A stretch of DNA of 64,000 nt from Pseudopedobacter alpinus (GTDB lineage Bacteria > Bacteroidota > Bacteroidia > Sphingobacteriales > Sphingobacteriaceae), in NCBI RefSeq assembly GCF_042684645.1, contig NZ_JBHULV010000024.1, forward strand, positions 1 through 64,000. Direction: 5' to 3'. Positions 44,871 to 53,781 of the stretch are shown here, piece after piece. The notes under the pieces are model-generated. The model saw nothing but the letters and a program-made list of their open reading frames with translations. It did not search any database and was not told where the DNA came from. How positions within the stretch are numbered: position 1 is the first letter of the stretch; each line of letters begins with the position of its first letter. A program made the position numbers and the translations under genes.

Positions 44871-47326
44871 TCCTCTTTGTCTGGTTTAGAAATTATTTTT
44901 TTTAATTGCTCTTCTTCACTAAAATGAATGTGTAAATCTCGTTGTGGAAACGGAATTTTGATATCTTGCTTATAAAATTCTTCAAAAACACTACTCATTA
45001 ACATACTTTTTATTCTAAGCCAATTATCTATGTCAGATACCCAACAAAAAACTTTAAAATTTACAGAATTATCTCCAAAACTATCTAAAATAATTGCCGG
45101 TGCGGGTACTTTTATGATTTTCTCGTTAGCATCAATAATGTTCTGAAATATTTCTTTTACCTTATCAATATCGGTACCATAAGCCACCCCAACTTCTAAA
45201 GTAACTCTTTTGTTTGTGTTGCTAAGTGTCCAGTTTATTAAGTTTTTCGATAATAAATCTCCGTTAGGAATAATAACTTCAGACCCCTCCAACGTTAAAA
45301 TTTTACTCGCTCTAATACCCATGGACCTTACTGTACCGGTTTCGTTCTCTACTTGAATTAAATCGCCAACTTGTATTGGTTTTTCAAATACCATTACAAT
45401 ACCAGACACCACATTGTTCACAATATTTTGCAAACCAAAACCGATACCAACACCCAATGCACCTAAAATGATTGTTAATTTATCTAATGGAATGCCCGAT
45501 GCGGCAATACCGATTAAGAAACCTATAATCCAAATTGATAAACGAACTAATAAAATAGATGAGCTATATTTTGCTCTACGCGATGTACTTTCAGCATGTT
45601 GATCGGCAAATTCGAGAAAGTAGCTAATGACTTTTGATATTACCGTAGAAATGTAAATGATAAATATAAAGAGGAAAAAGCCTAGAAAGGTGTAGGTATT
45701 ATTACCAATTTCTCTTTTAAGTACTAAAAAATCTTTGATTTGTGTATAAATGGAATCAAAAACGTTAAGGTTTTGTGTAAAGTAAATTAACATTAAAAAC
45801 ACTGAAATTACACGAAGCAATTTCCCAATACGGTTTTTAAGATTTTTAAAATCGAGGTAGGAAGATATTCTGTTGATATGTATTTTCCCCACTTCCATTT
45901 GCAGAAAAATACCTTCGGTTATTATTTTAACGCATAATATTAAACAGATGGTTTCTACTAGGGTGAATAAACCAGTTGTTCCTGCTATTTTCGCCACGTT
46001 GTATCTACCAAAAATATTTCCTAAAAATGCAGTAGCTAATAAAGCAAAATAAGAGTAGGCAATTATTAATGCCCAAGATTTATAGCGTACCGGAACTAAT
46101 TTAAAGTACTTTTTAAATAGCCGTAAAGAAGCTAGAATAACTAAAATTGTTACTCCAAAATATACAATTCGTTCGCTACTAAAAACCTGAAAATAAAGGT
46201 TTCCGAAACTAAATAGTACCACGAATACTAAAAATAAAAACCAATATTTAATAGCCCATTTTGGATAAACTCCGGGCATCAAAGCACCTACGCAAATCAT
46301 CAGAACGATTAAATAAATTTGATTGAGAATGATTGGCGGATGATAATAAAAAAACGGCCCTAAAGTGCAGGTTACGGCTAATGCCGCAATAGTAGGATAT
46401 TTTGAGACTAAATTTGCATGCTCAAAAGCAGGGTTATCTTTATCATAGGCTTTTAAAAGTATGTTCCGGTTTTTATTGAGCCAAACGGCTAACAGTACAA
46501 AAAGTAATAGATTAATAATGTGAACTTTGTAACTGTAAATAATGTAACTAGTTAATACTCGAGAATTAATTCTTATTGTTGTTTTAATGCCCTTGATCAA
46601 ATCACTGAAAAAGGAATCAAAGTTAACATCCCACAAATAATCGTACTCTTTGGTGAAAGTTTTTTCATTTAAGCGTTTTAAACTTAAAATCACCTCCTCA
46701 TTAAAATCATCAACTTTAGCCTGTGCAACCGAAATTCGGGTTTGTAAAAAACTAATTTCTAACGCGGCTTTGTTACTTATGGAATCTATTTTTTGCCATT
46801 TGCCGCCTAAAGCATTTAGTCGGATAAAAAAGCGTTCTCTCAATACGCTGTCTTCCGGAAATTTTTGAAAAGTAGAATCGGTGGTTAAACCAGTTATCAA
46901 TTCTCTCATTTTAATTAGAGAACCGTTGTATAAACTCAGCCTTTCATCCCATTTAGTGAGTTGTTTTTGTGCGGTAGCAAAATAATCTTGTGAAGTATTT
47001 ATTGAGCGATAAGTGAGGAGTTTATACTTATTGGCTTGTTCTAATCTTTCTTCAATTAAGGGTAAACCTTCGCTTATATCTAAAGTATCAAACCCATCAT
47101 TTAATACTTTGGTAATATCATTAAATGATGTTGTGTAAAAATCAATTCGATTAATTAAAGTATTATATGTACTATCAACAACAACGTTTGCTTTGTTAGC
47201 TTCTGTAGTGTCTGTACCATTAATACGATTAATTAGGCTATCTGCAATACTTTGTCCGTAGCATAAGGAGTTAAACCCAAGGCATAAAACAACTAATAAG
47301 AGGTGCTTGTATAATTTTTTATGCAT
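44867..47326 (-). CDS. Large MscS-family mechanosensitive channel
   Basis: About 819 residues from the ATG at 47326, which directly precedes a clean signal peptide (LLLVVLCLGFNSLCYGQ); an ATG at 47365 adds an unlikely extension. Residues about 25-260 are a helical periplasmic region, followed by many membrane helices. The conserved MscS pore/beta domain is near the C-terminus: LGALGVGIGFGLQNIVNNVVSGIVMVFEKPIQVGD and RASKILTLEGSEVIIPNGDLLSKNLINWT. It probably protects against hypo-osmotic shock. It is inserted between gmk and nadD in an otherwise housekeeping operon. Confidence 0.88.
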   Translation of the reverse strand: MHKKLYKHLLLVVLCLGFNSLCYGQSIADSLINRINGTDTTEANKANVVVDSTYNTLINRIDFYTTSFNDITKVLNDGFDTLDISEGLPLIEERLEQANKYKLLTYRSINTSQDYFATAQKQLTKWDERLSLYNGSLIKMRELITGLTTDSTFQKFPEDSVLRERFFIRLNALGGKWQKIDSISNKAALEISFLQTRISVAQAKVDDFNEEVILSLKRLNEKTFTKEYDYLWDVNFDSFFSDLIKGIKTTIRINSRVLTSYIIYSYKVHIINLLLFVLLAVWLNKNRNILLKAYDKDNPAFEHANLVSKYPTIAALAVTCTLGPFFYYHPPIILNQIYLIVLMICVGALMPGVYPKWAIKYWFLFLVFVVLFSFGNLYFQVFSSERIVYFGVTILVILASLRLFKKYFKLVPVRYKSWALIIAYSYFALLATAFLGNIFGRYNVAKIAGTTGLFTLVETICLILCVKIITEGIFLQMEVGKIHINRISSYLDFKNLKNRIGKLLRVISVFLMLIYFTQNLNVFDSIYTQIKDFLVLKREIGNNTYTFLGFFLFIFIIYISTVISKVISYFLEFADQHAESTSRRAKYSSSILLVRLSIWIIGFLIGIAASGIPLDKLTIILGALGVGIGFGLQNIVNNVVSGIVMVFEKPIQVGDLIQVENETGTVRSMGIRASKILTLEGSEVIIPNGDLLSKNLINWTLSNTNKRVTLEVGVAYGTDIDKVKEIFQNIIDANEKIIKVPAPAIILDSFGDNSVNFKVFCWVSDIDNWLRIKSMLMSSVFEEFYKQDIKIPFPQRDLHIHFSEEEQLKKIISKPDKEE

Positions 47327-47369
47327 TAATATTTTTGATTTATAACCATAAATTTGGTTAAGCAATTTA

Positions 47370-47939
47370 CTAACTATTTAATAAGTTTAAGAGCAATTGT
47401 TCGGCTTCTTTACAGGCTGTTTCTAAATCGTAATTTTTCAAAATAACATCAAACTTTGGTGCGTAAGCCAGTTCTTTTGCGGCCTTATTAATCCGTTCTT
47501 TAACTTTAAATTCTGTTTCGGTACCCCGGCCTTTTAATCTTTCAATTAAAACTTCTAAAGACGGTGGCTGTACAAAAATAGCCAAAGCGTTTTCTTCATA
47601 TTTCTTTTTTAAACGTAAACCACCTTCTACATCTAAATCAAAAATTACTGTTTTCCCACTATCCCAAATGCGCTGTATTTCACTTTTTAAAGTGCCATAA
47701 AAAGTGCCAGAATAAACTTCTTCAAACTCTACAAATTCGTGTTTTGCTACCTTATGTAAAAACTCTTCTTTGCCAATAAAGTAATAGTCCCTTTCATGTT
47801 GCTCTTCTCCCCTAGCCTCACGAGTGGTGGCAGAAATAGAGAAAGCAATTTTATCAGGAAATGTTTTTAATAAATGTTGTACTATAGTTGTTTTTCCGGC
47901 ACCAGATGGCGCAGAAAATATAATGAGTTTACCTTGCAT
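47370..47939 (-). CDS. gmk: Guanylate kinase
   Basis: A 189-residue guanylate kinase (GMP to GDP). The P-loop is FSAPSGAGKTTIV at residues 8-20. The GMP-binding segment is FSISATTREARGEEQHERDYYFI, and the lid region includes RLKGRGTETEFKVKERI. It lies between yicC and mscS on the same strand, the usual yicC-gmk arrangement. Confidence 0.97.
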   Translation of the reverse strand: MQGKLIIFSAPSGAGKTTIVQHLLKTFPDKIAFSISATTREARGEEQHERDYYFIGKEEFLHKVAKHEFVEFEEVYSGTFYGTLKSEIQRIWDSGKTVIFDLDVEGGLRLKKKYEENALAIFVQPPSLEVLIERLKGRGTETEFKVKERINKAAKELAYAPKFDVILKNYDLETACKEAEQLLLNLLNS

Positions 47940-47949
47940 TCTTTCTTAA

Positions 47950-48008
47950 GCTGAAAGCCTAAAGCAAAATGCCGAAAGCTTTTAGCTTTTAGCTTATTGC
48001 TTTTAGCT
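47950..48008. repeat. Degenerate AAAGC/GCTAAAAGC repeats in the gmk-yicC gap
   Basis: The gap contains several imperfect copies of GCTTTTAGCTTATTGC-like units and their complements. They can fold weakly but have no strong terminator. Similar units occur between thrB and thrC. No function is assigned. Confidence 0.4.
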
Positions 48009-48011
48009 TAT

Positions 48012-48887
48012 TTACAAAACGTTTAACAATTGTTCTTTTATTTTCTCTAATTCTTCTTTCATGCCTACAACATAGCGTTGTAAGTTTGCATCATTGGCTT
48101 TAGAACCCATGGTATTAATTTCTCTACCAATTTCTTGCGATATAAAACCTAATTTTTTACCATTAGCATCTTTATCTTTCAATGTTTCTAAAAAATAATC
48201 GCAATGGCTTTTTAGGCGTACTTTTTCTTCGGTAATATCTAATTTATCTATATAATAAATTAACTCTTGCTCTAGCCTGTTTTGGTCAATATTTTCTTTA
48301 CCCACAGCGTCAGCAAGCATATTGTTTAGTTTTTCTTTAATAGCAGGGATACGATTTGGCTCTTCGTGTACCACCAAATTCATAAAATTAAGAATACTAG
48401 TAATTCTGTTGCTCAAATCTTGCTCAAGCACTGCACCTTCATCTTTTCTAAATTGCTGAAAATTAGCTTCTGCCTTATAAAAAGTTTGAATCATCAATTT
48501 CCACTCTTCCTCAGAAACAGAATTTTCATCAAATTTTACTACTTCTGGAAGGTTTAAGGCTAATGGCATTAAATCTTTAGTATCATCGCCTAAAAGGGTT
48601 GCTACATCTTTTAATTCTGTATAATAATGCTTTAATAAATCTTTATTAATTGTTGCTGCTTTTGAGCCTGCATCGGTAACATCGGCACTTATGCTTAACA
48701 TTACTTTACCACGTTCTAATAGCTTGCTGCACTCGTTTCTTAAAAAAAACTCTTTATCGGAAAAAGCTTTAGGCAGTTTTATGTTAAGTTCTAAAAACTT
48801 GCTGTTTAGTGATTTTATTTCTACGGTATATTTTCCGTTAGCCAAATCGGTAACGCTGGCACCGTAACCAGTCATAGATTTAATCAT
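48012..48887 (-). CDS. YicC family endoribonuclease-like protein
   Basis: A 292-residue YicC family protein. The diagnostic start MIKSMTGYGAS and the segment VEIKSLNSKFLELNIKLP are present. The C-terminal signature reads VRLKSHCDYFLETL, then GKKLGFISQEIGREINTMGSKANDANLQRYVV. I chose the ATG at 48887, two codons inside the longest frame, because the family begins at MIKSMTGYG. Members are reported to be RNA-cleaving or RNA-modulating proteins. It is the first gene of the gmk operon. Confidence 0.93.
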   Translation of the reverse strand: MIKSMTGYGASVTDLANGKYTVEIKSLNSKFLELNIKLPKAFSDKEFFLRNECSKLLERGKVMLSISADVTDAGSKAATINKDLLKHYYTELKDVATLLGDDTKDLMPLALNLPEVVKFDENSVSEEEWKLMIQTFYKAEANFQQFRKDEGAVLEQDLSNRITSILNFMNLVVHEEPNRIPAIKEKLNNMLADAVGKENIDQNRLEQELIYYIDKLDITEEKVRLKSHCDYFLETLKDKDANGKKLGFISQEIGREINTMGSKANDANLQRYVVGMKEELEKIKEQLLNVL

Positions 48888-49008
48888 CTGCAAAGATAAA
48901 ATTTATAGGCATATAAATTAGTGCATAATAATTGTAGGGAGATTAAATGTTAAAATAGCCTAAAATTTTAGATAGTTAAGTATTTTTAATCATCTTTAGG
49001 GATATAAT

Positions 49009-49716
49009 ATGACGTACAAAACTGCCTTACTTATATTTTGCTTTATAGCTTTTAATCTATTGAGTTTTGCCCAACAAGTAGTTGTAAAAGGATTAGTTTT
49101 TGAAAAAGGTAAATCGAACAGGATTGAAAATGCTGTTGTAACTAATAAAGCAACAAAACAATATACCACTACAGATGAATGGGGGAATTTTGAAATTGCA
49201 ACAAATATTGGCGATACTTTACTTTTTTCTAAACCTAATTTTGATGATGTAAGTAAAGCAATTTTGGTTAAACAAAACCTAATTATTTATTTAACTAAGG
49301 CAATTGCATTGCAAGAAGTTGTAGTAAAAGAACAAAGTAAAAAAGCACAACAACAAGAAATTTTAGACGGTTTTAGAAGTAAAGGCGTTTTTTACAATGG
49401 TAACCCTCCTATTTTAGCCTATATATTTAGTCCGTTAACGGCGTTAAATGAACTTATTGGTAAAGATGCCAATAATGCCCAAAGATTTGGGAATTACATA
49501 CAAAGAGAAAATGCAGAAAGCAATGTTGATAGGCATTTTAATACCATTGTAATTAAAAAAGCTATTGATATACCAGATAAAGACATAGTAGAGTTTATGT
49601 ATTTATACCGCCCAAAACCTGCTGATGTGCAATATTGGAACTATTATGATGACATGAATTACATTAAAAAATCTTATGCTGAGTTTTTGAAACGTAAGAA
49701 AGATTTTAAAGATTAA
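49009..49716 (+). CDS. Secreted protein with CarboxypepD-reg-like domain
   Basis: A 235-residue exported protein (signal peptide about residues 1-21, FNLLSFAQ). Residues about 24-95 resemble the carboxypeptidase regulatory-like domain: VVKGLVFEKGKSNRIENAVVTNKATKQYTTTDEWGNFEI followed by IALQEVVV. This domain also starts TonB-dependent receptors, but no plug or barrel follows. The C-terminal 130 residues are of unknown type. It may be a periplasmic or envelope protein; the function is unknown. Confidence 0.75.
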   Translation: MTYKTALLIFCFIAFNLLSFAQQVVVKGLVFEKGKSNRIENAVVTNKATKQYTTTDEWGNFEIATNIGDTLLFSKPNFDDVSKAILVKQNLIIYLTKAIALQEVVVKEQSKKAQQQEILDGFRSKGVFYNGNPPILAYIFSPLTALNELIGKDANNAQRFGNYIQRENAESNVDRHFNTIVIKKAIDIPDKDIVEFMYLYRPKPADVQYWNYYDDMNYIKKSYAEFLKRKKDFKD

Positions 49717-49743
49717 AAACATTTAGCTTTAATGATTAAGTAT

Positions 49744-50388
49744 TTATACTACAAACTTATGCGAACCATCGCAATAAGGAAGTTTTTTTGACATTCCGCA
49801 AGTGCAACCATTTATTCCTTGTCCGTTTAAAATTTGAGTAATGTATTTGTTAATTCTTGTATGTCGGGTTTTAACTTGTTTGGCCGACTCAAAAAACATA
49901 TTGTAGGCTCTTTGCCTTCCTGGCGTTAGTGCTTCAAAAGCGATTTTCAATTTAGCATTTGCGTTTAAGTACTCTTGAAATTCTTTTACCAATACTAGTT
50001 CAGCAGGTTTTTTCTTTTCAATCTTTAAACCTAGTTTTTCTATTTCAATGGCTTCATATAGGTAAGCTTTTAGAACAGGTTCTAATTTTAATATTTCTTT
50101 TATACTGGTAAATTTAACAAACCTTACAGATTGAGAATTTTCTCCCGGAGAAATTAAAATTTGGTCTGCATCATTTAAAAGTACACCTTTTAAAAAACTA
50201 ATGGCACAATGCGCTTTAAAATTTGCCAGAATAATAACATTGGTATTATTAGATGTATAACAAGGTTGTCCCCATTTTAACTCTTCTATTAATTGGCAAT
50301 CTAAAACAATGGCTCTTAGTTTCTCCAATTCTGGCTTCCATTGGCTAAGCTTATCAAAAAATTCGTCAACTTTTGGATTTGTATTCAT
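49744..50388 (-). CDS. YdeI-like protein with CDGSH tail
   Basis: A 214-residue protein. Residues about 10-110 form a DUF1801/YdhG-like domain (LREL...ELKWGQPCYTSNNTNVIILANFK). Residues about 120-190 form an OmdA-like helical region (LTPGRQRAYNMFFESAKQVKTRHTRINK). The last 21 residues carry a CDGSH-type iron-sulfur motif: C-x-C-x2-S-x3-P-x-C-D-G-S-H. That motif normally binds a [2Fe-2S] cluster through three Cys and one His, all present here. The combined role is unknown. It is divergent from rimM. Confidence 0.8.
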   Translation of the reverse strand: MNTNPKVDEFFDKLSQWKPELEKLRAIVLDCQLIEELKWGQPCYTSNNTNVIILANFKAHCAISFLKGVLLNDADQILISPGENSQSVRFVKFTSIKEILKLEPVLKAYLYEAIEIEKLGLKIEKKKPAELVLVKEFQEYLNANAKLKIAFEALTPGRQRAYNMFFESAKQVKTRHTRINKYITQILNGQGINGCTCGMSKKLPYCDGSHKFVV

Positions 50389-50596
50389 ATTTACCTTGTT
50401 TTATGTTTTAATTTAGAACATATTATTAGCCGCTCTCAAAACCTAATTTCTTAAACTCCTAAATTATTGCTTGTTTATATAATTTTAAAGCTAATAAATT
50501 TTGTACCAATTCCATTCATAACAGTTTCAAGCATCATTTAAAAAATCTATATCTTCGCAAAATAAATGTTTAGTAAAAACTAAGCAAACACAAAGA

Positions 50597-51124
50597 ATGA
50601 AAATAGAAGATTGCTTTGAAATAGGATACATTAGTAAAACCAGAGGTTTAAAAGGCGAAGTGCAAGTGGCATTTACATTTGATGAGCCAGAAAAACTTAA
50701 AATTAAATCAGTTTTTATTGAAATTAACAATAAGTTGATCCCTTTTTTTGTAGAAAATTATAAAATACCTATGCCAATGGTAGGTTATTTTAATTTTGAA
50801 GATATTGACCATATTGACAAAGCCAACCACATTACTAAAAAGAAAATTTACCTACTGAACAGGCTAAAACCCAAACGTAAAAAAGGAGAGTTTTTATTTA
50901 CAGATTTAATTGGCTTTAACGCCGAGGATTTGCAAAAAGGTAATTTGGGAGAGATATTAGAAGTTAGAGAATACCCACAACAATTTTTAGCTACTGTGAA
51001 TTACAAAGAAACAGAAGTTTTAATTCCGTTAAATGAAGCTTTTATTTTAGAGATTGATATGGACAAAAAACTGGTTAAATTTGATTTGCCTGAAGGGTTG
51101 TTGGAGTTGTATTTGGAAGGATAG
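50597..51124 (+). CDS. rimM: Ribosome maturation factor RimM
   Basis: A 175-residue RimM, an assembly factor for the 30S head domain. The N-terminal barrel begins DCFEIGYISKTRGLKGEVQVAFTFDEPEKL. The C-terminal PRC barrel includes LIGFNAEDLQKGNLGEILEVREYPQQFLATVNYKETEVLIPLNEAFILEID. It is separated from trmD by a 250-base repeat-filled gap. An rpsP gene, commonly its upstream neighbour, is absent here. Confidence 0.95.
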   Translation: MKIEDCFEIGYISKTRGLKGEVQVAFTFDEPEKLKIKSVFIEINNKLIPFFVENYKIPMPMVGYFNFEDIDHIDKANHITKKKIYLLNRLKPKRKKGEFLFTDLIGFNAEDLQKGNLGEILEVREYPQQFLATVNYKETEVLIPLNEAFILEIDMDKKLVKFDLPEGLLELYLEG

Positions 51125-51159
51125 TTTTTTGATTGTTTAATTTAAATAAATTTTCCTTT

Positions 51160-51243
51160 TAACCACAAAGAACACGGAGGTTTTCACAAAGAGTACAAAG
51201 TAAATGTTTTTTTAAACACGGAGGACTCGGAGAACACAGAGCT
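51160..51243 (+). repeat. CCACAAAG/ACACGGAG interspersed repeat
   Basis: The segment carries imperfect copies of AACCACAAAGAACACGGAGG and TTTTCACAAAGAGTACAAAG, followed by related AAACACGGAGGACTCGGAG-type units. This resembles a widespread intergenic repeat with CACAAAG/CACGGAG words. No protein is encoded. Confidence 0.6.
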
Positions 51244-51281
51244 AGAGGGAATTATAGGATTTTTTAGTCCTTTTGCAAAGT

Positions 51282-51348
51282 GCGTTAGGGATTGAAGCGG
51301 CAGCTCCGCCAGCTGGCGGATTATAGCGTAAAGCCCGCTCGAACGCCC
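51282..51348 (+). repeat. Second copy of the TTAGGGATTGAAGCGGC element
   Basis: It starts GCGTTAGGGATTGAAGCGGC and ends CGAACGCCC, the same ends as the element at 22024-22145 but with a much shorter interior. The interior is a perfect palindrome TCCGCCAGCTGGCGGA (51305-51320). An ATAGCGTAAAGCCCG segment follows. It ends 28 bases before trmD. Confidence 0.7.
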
Positions 51349-51376
51349 AAAATAATATTCTTAATTTAAAAAAATG

Positions 51377-52051
51377 ATGCGTTTTGATATTATTACAGTT
51401 TTACCAGGCTTATTAGAAAGTCCGTTTGCGCATTCTATTTTACAAAGAGCGCAAAATAAAGGTAAAGCAGAAATTATTGTCCATAATTTAAGGGAATACG
51501 CACACAACAAGCAAAAAAGTGTTGACGATTATCCTTACGGTGGTGGTAGTGGTATGGTAATGCAAATTGAGCCTTTTGCTAAATGTATTGAAAAACTAAA
51601 AGCTGAGCGAGATTATGATGAAATTATTTTCATGACTCCGGACGGTGTTACGCTAAACCAAAGCGCTGCAAATGAACTTTCTAGCAAAAAAAATATCATG
51701 ATTTTGTGTGGGCATTATAAAGGTATTGACCAACGTATCCGAGATATTTTTGTAACCAGAGAAATATCTGTTGGAGATTATGTTTTATCGGGCGGAGAAT
51801 TGCCCGCAGCGATTGTAGTTGATGCAGTTGTGCGTTTAATTCCTGGTGTTTTAAATGATGAAACTTCAGCTTTATCAGACTCTTTTCAAGGTGAGTTATT
51901 AGACGCTCCTGTTTACTCACGCCCGGCAGATTGGAATGGACATAAAGTACCTGCTATTTTACTTAGCGGAGACCAAACCAAAATTGAAAACTGGCGACAT
52001 GATGAGGCTTTGAAAAGAACCCAAGAAAGACGGCCAGATTTATTAGAATAA
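51377..52051 (+). CDS. trmD: tRNA (guanine-37-N1)-methyltransferase
   Basis: A 224-residue TrmD, a knotted SPOUT methyltransferase modifying G37 of tRNAs. Visible are MRFDIITVLPGLLESPFAHSIL, DDYPYGGGSGMVMQIEP, and the SAM-binding knot LCGHYKGIDQRIRD and EISVGDYVLSGGELPAAIVVDAVVRLIPGVL. The ATG at 51377 gives the usual N-terminus; the adjacent ATG at 51374 is possible. It lies downstream of rimM as expected, but is separated from rplS by two unrelated genes. Confidence 0.97.
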   Translation: MRFDIITVLPGLLESPFAHSILQRAQNKGKAEIIVHNLREYAHNKQKSVDDYPYGGGSGMVMQIEPFAKCIEKLKAERDYDEIIFMTPDGVTLNQSAANELSSKKNIMILCGHYKGIDQRIRDIFVTREISVGDYVLSGGELPAAIVVDAVVRLIPGVLNDETSALSDSFQGELLDAPVYSRPADWNGHKVPAILLSGDQTKIENWRHDEALKRTQERRPDLLE

Positions 52052-52114
52052 TGTTAAAATCTTTTTAAGTTTTTAACAACAGCATTTTTTATTATTGCTT
52101 GTTTAAAAAAATAA

Positions 52115-52828
52115 ATGGTGAAAAAATTACTTGTAATTATACCTTGTTATAATGAAGAAGATTCTATTGAAGCATTACTTAAGCAATTACAAGCATTAAA
52201 TTTAAGTCCAAAATGGCATTTAGAAATTGCTGTAGTTAATGATTGCTCTAAAGATAAAACACTTGAAAAAGTAGCGCCATTTAACATCCATTTAATTGAT
52301 TTACCTATTAATTTAGGAATTGGTGGTGCCGTACAAAGTGGTTTAAAATTTGCCTATGCAAACAATTTTGATTTTGCAGTACAAATGGATGGTGATGGGC
52401 AACACCCACCACAAGAGCTTATTAAACTATTAAATGCCAGTGAAACAACCGCTGCAAATTTGATAATTGGCTCTAGATTTATAGAAAAAACCGGTTTTCA
52501 ATCTTCCTTTATCAGACGAATTGGCATCAATTATTTCCACATACTTAACAAAATATTTACCGGGAAAAGTATTTACGATAGCACATCGGGCTTTAGGTTG
52601 TTTGATAAAAAAGCAATTGCTTTAACGGTAAAAAATTACCCAGATGAGTACCCAGAGCCAGAAACACTGGTACTTTTTGCAAAAGCTGGTTTAAAAATTC
52701 ACGAAACTCCTGTAATTATGGCAGCAAGAATGGCTGGCGAATCTTCTATAAATAGCACCGCATCTGTTTACTACTGTTTTAAGGTTACTTTGGCAATGTT
52801 TTTCACTTTTATACGTAAAATCCAATAA
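52115..52828 (+). CDS. Family 2 glycosyltransferase
   Basis: A 237-residue GT2 enzyme of the polyprenyl-phosphate sugar transferase type. The N-terminus is LLVIIPCYNEEDSIEALL and the nucleotide-sugar-binding motif is FAVQMDGDGQHPP. YDSTSGFRLFDKKAI and ARMAGESS follow, typical of dolichol/undecaprenyl-phosphate mannose synthase-like proteins. It is followed three bases later by a DUF2304 gene, a common partner. A role in cell-envelope glycan synthesis is inferred. Confidence 0.88.
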   Translation: MVKKLLVIIPCYNEEDSIEALLKQLQALNLSPKWHLEIAVVNDCSKDKTLEKVAPFNIHLIDLPINLGIGGAVQSGLKFAYANNFDFAVQMDGDGQHPPQELIKLLNASETTAANLIIGSRFIEKTGFQSSFIRRIGINYFHILNKIFTGKSIYDSTSGFRLFDKKAIALTVKNYPDEYPEPETLVLFAKAGLKIHETPVIMAARMAGESSINSTASVYYCFKVTLAMFFTFIRKIQ

Positions 52829-52831
52829 GGC

Positions 52832-53194
52832 ATGATAAGAATTCAAGTAATAACTTTAGTGGTAAGTATATTGTTTTTAGTTTACATATCTAAACTGATT
52901 ATCAGAGGAAAACTAAGAGAAGAATATGCTATTGTTTGGTGCGCATCTACTTTAATGTTGGTAGTGTTTTCTTTTTGGAAAGATGGTTTATACATTTTGG
53001 CAGATTTATTTGGAGTTTTTGTGCCTGCAAATTTGGTTTTTACAGCCTGTATTTTTGTTATTTTAATTTACCTGCTTCACCTAAGCGTGGTTTCTTCTAA
53101 GTTACATTTACAAAACAAAGCAATGGCGCAAGAAATTGCTTTGTTAAAGAAAATTTCGAAAGACAGAGATGATTTAAAGAAAGACAAAGTGTAA
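52832..53194 (+). CDS. DUF2304 membrane protein
   Basis: A 120-residue membrane protein. Three hydrophobic helices lie near residues 5-23, 35-55 and 65-90, with RGKLREEYAIVWCASTLMLVVFSFWKDGLYILADLFGVF in the middle as in DUF2304. The C-terminus is a charged helix (IALLKKISKDRDDLKKDK). It starts three bases after the glycosyltransferase stop, so the two are probably co-translated and may form one complex. Confidence 0.85.
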   Translation: MIRIQVITLVVSILFLVYISKLIIRGKLREEYAIVWCASTLMLVVFSFWKDGLYILADLFGVFVPANLVFTACIFVILIYLLHLSVVSSKLHLQNKAMAQEIALLKKISKDRDDLKKDKV

Positions 53195-53383
53195 ATTTTA
53201 AATGCGATCTTTAACTAATCAATTGGTAATAAGGTTTATTAATCTCCTTTTTTAATAAAGAAAAAAATAATTAAGCTTAATTTTTAAAATTCACTTTTAA
53301 TTATAAAAAATAATACCTAATATTGCACTCCGAAATTTAGGGGGCGATAATAATTTTTTTTATCGTTTAAATCGCAAAAAATC

Positions 53384-53731
53384 ATGGATTTAGTAAAATT
53401 TGTAGAAGAGCAGGCCATAGTAAGAACAACTTTCCCTGCATTTAAGGCTGGAGATACAGTAAGTGTTCACTATAAAATTCGCGAGGGAAACAAAGAACGT
53501 ATTCAGGTTTACCAAGGTGTAGTAATTCAAAGAAACAGTACAAACTCTACTGAAACTTTCACTGTACGTAAAATGTCTAACGGTATTGGCGTTGAGCGTA
53601 TTTTCCCTGTAAATTCTCCTAATATTGATAAAGTAGAAGTTAACAGTCACGGTAAAGTACGTAGAGCTAAAATCTACTACATACGTGAGCTTACTGGTAA
53701 AGCAGCTCGTATTAAAACTAGAAGAGTTTAA
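53384..53731 (+). CDS. rplS: 50S ribosomal protein L19
   Basis: A 115-residue L19. The conserved PAFKAGDTVSVHYKIREGNKERIQVYQGVVIQR and GIGVERIFPVNSPNIDKVEVNSHGKVRRAKIYYIRELTGKAARI are intact. It lies at the bridge between 30S and 50S in the ribosome. A TAATATTG element at 53318-53325 is a probable -7 box, so it has its own promoter. A terminator follows 21 bases after the stop. Confidence 0.98.
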   Translation: MDLVKFVEEQAIVRTTFPAFKAGDTVSVHYKIREGNKERIQVYQGVVIQRNSTNSTETFTVRKMSNGIGVERIFPVNSPNIDKVEVNSHGKVRRAKIYYIRELTGKAARIKTRRV

Positions 53732-53752
53732 TTACGAAAAATATAAAATGAG

Positions 53753-53781
53753 CCTTCCGATTTATTTCGGGAGGTTTTTTT
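53753..53781 (+). terminator. Terminator after rplS
   Basis: An eight-pair stem (CCTTCCGA with TCGGGAGG, one G-T pair) and a six-base loop are followed by seven T. It lies directly upstream of the MscS gene. Confidence 0.88.
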
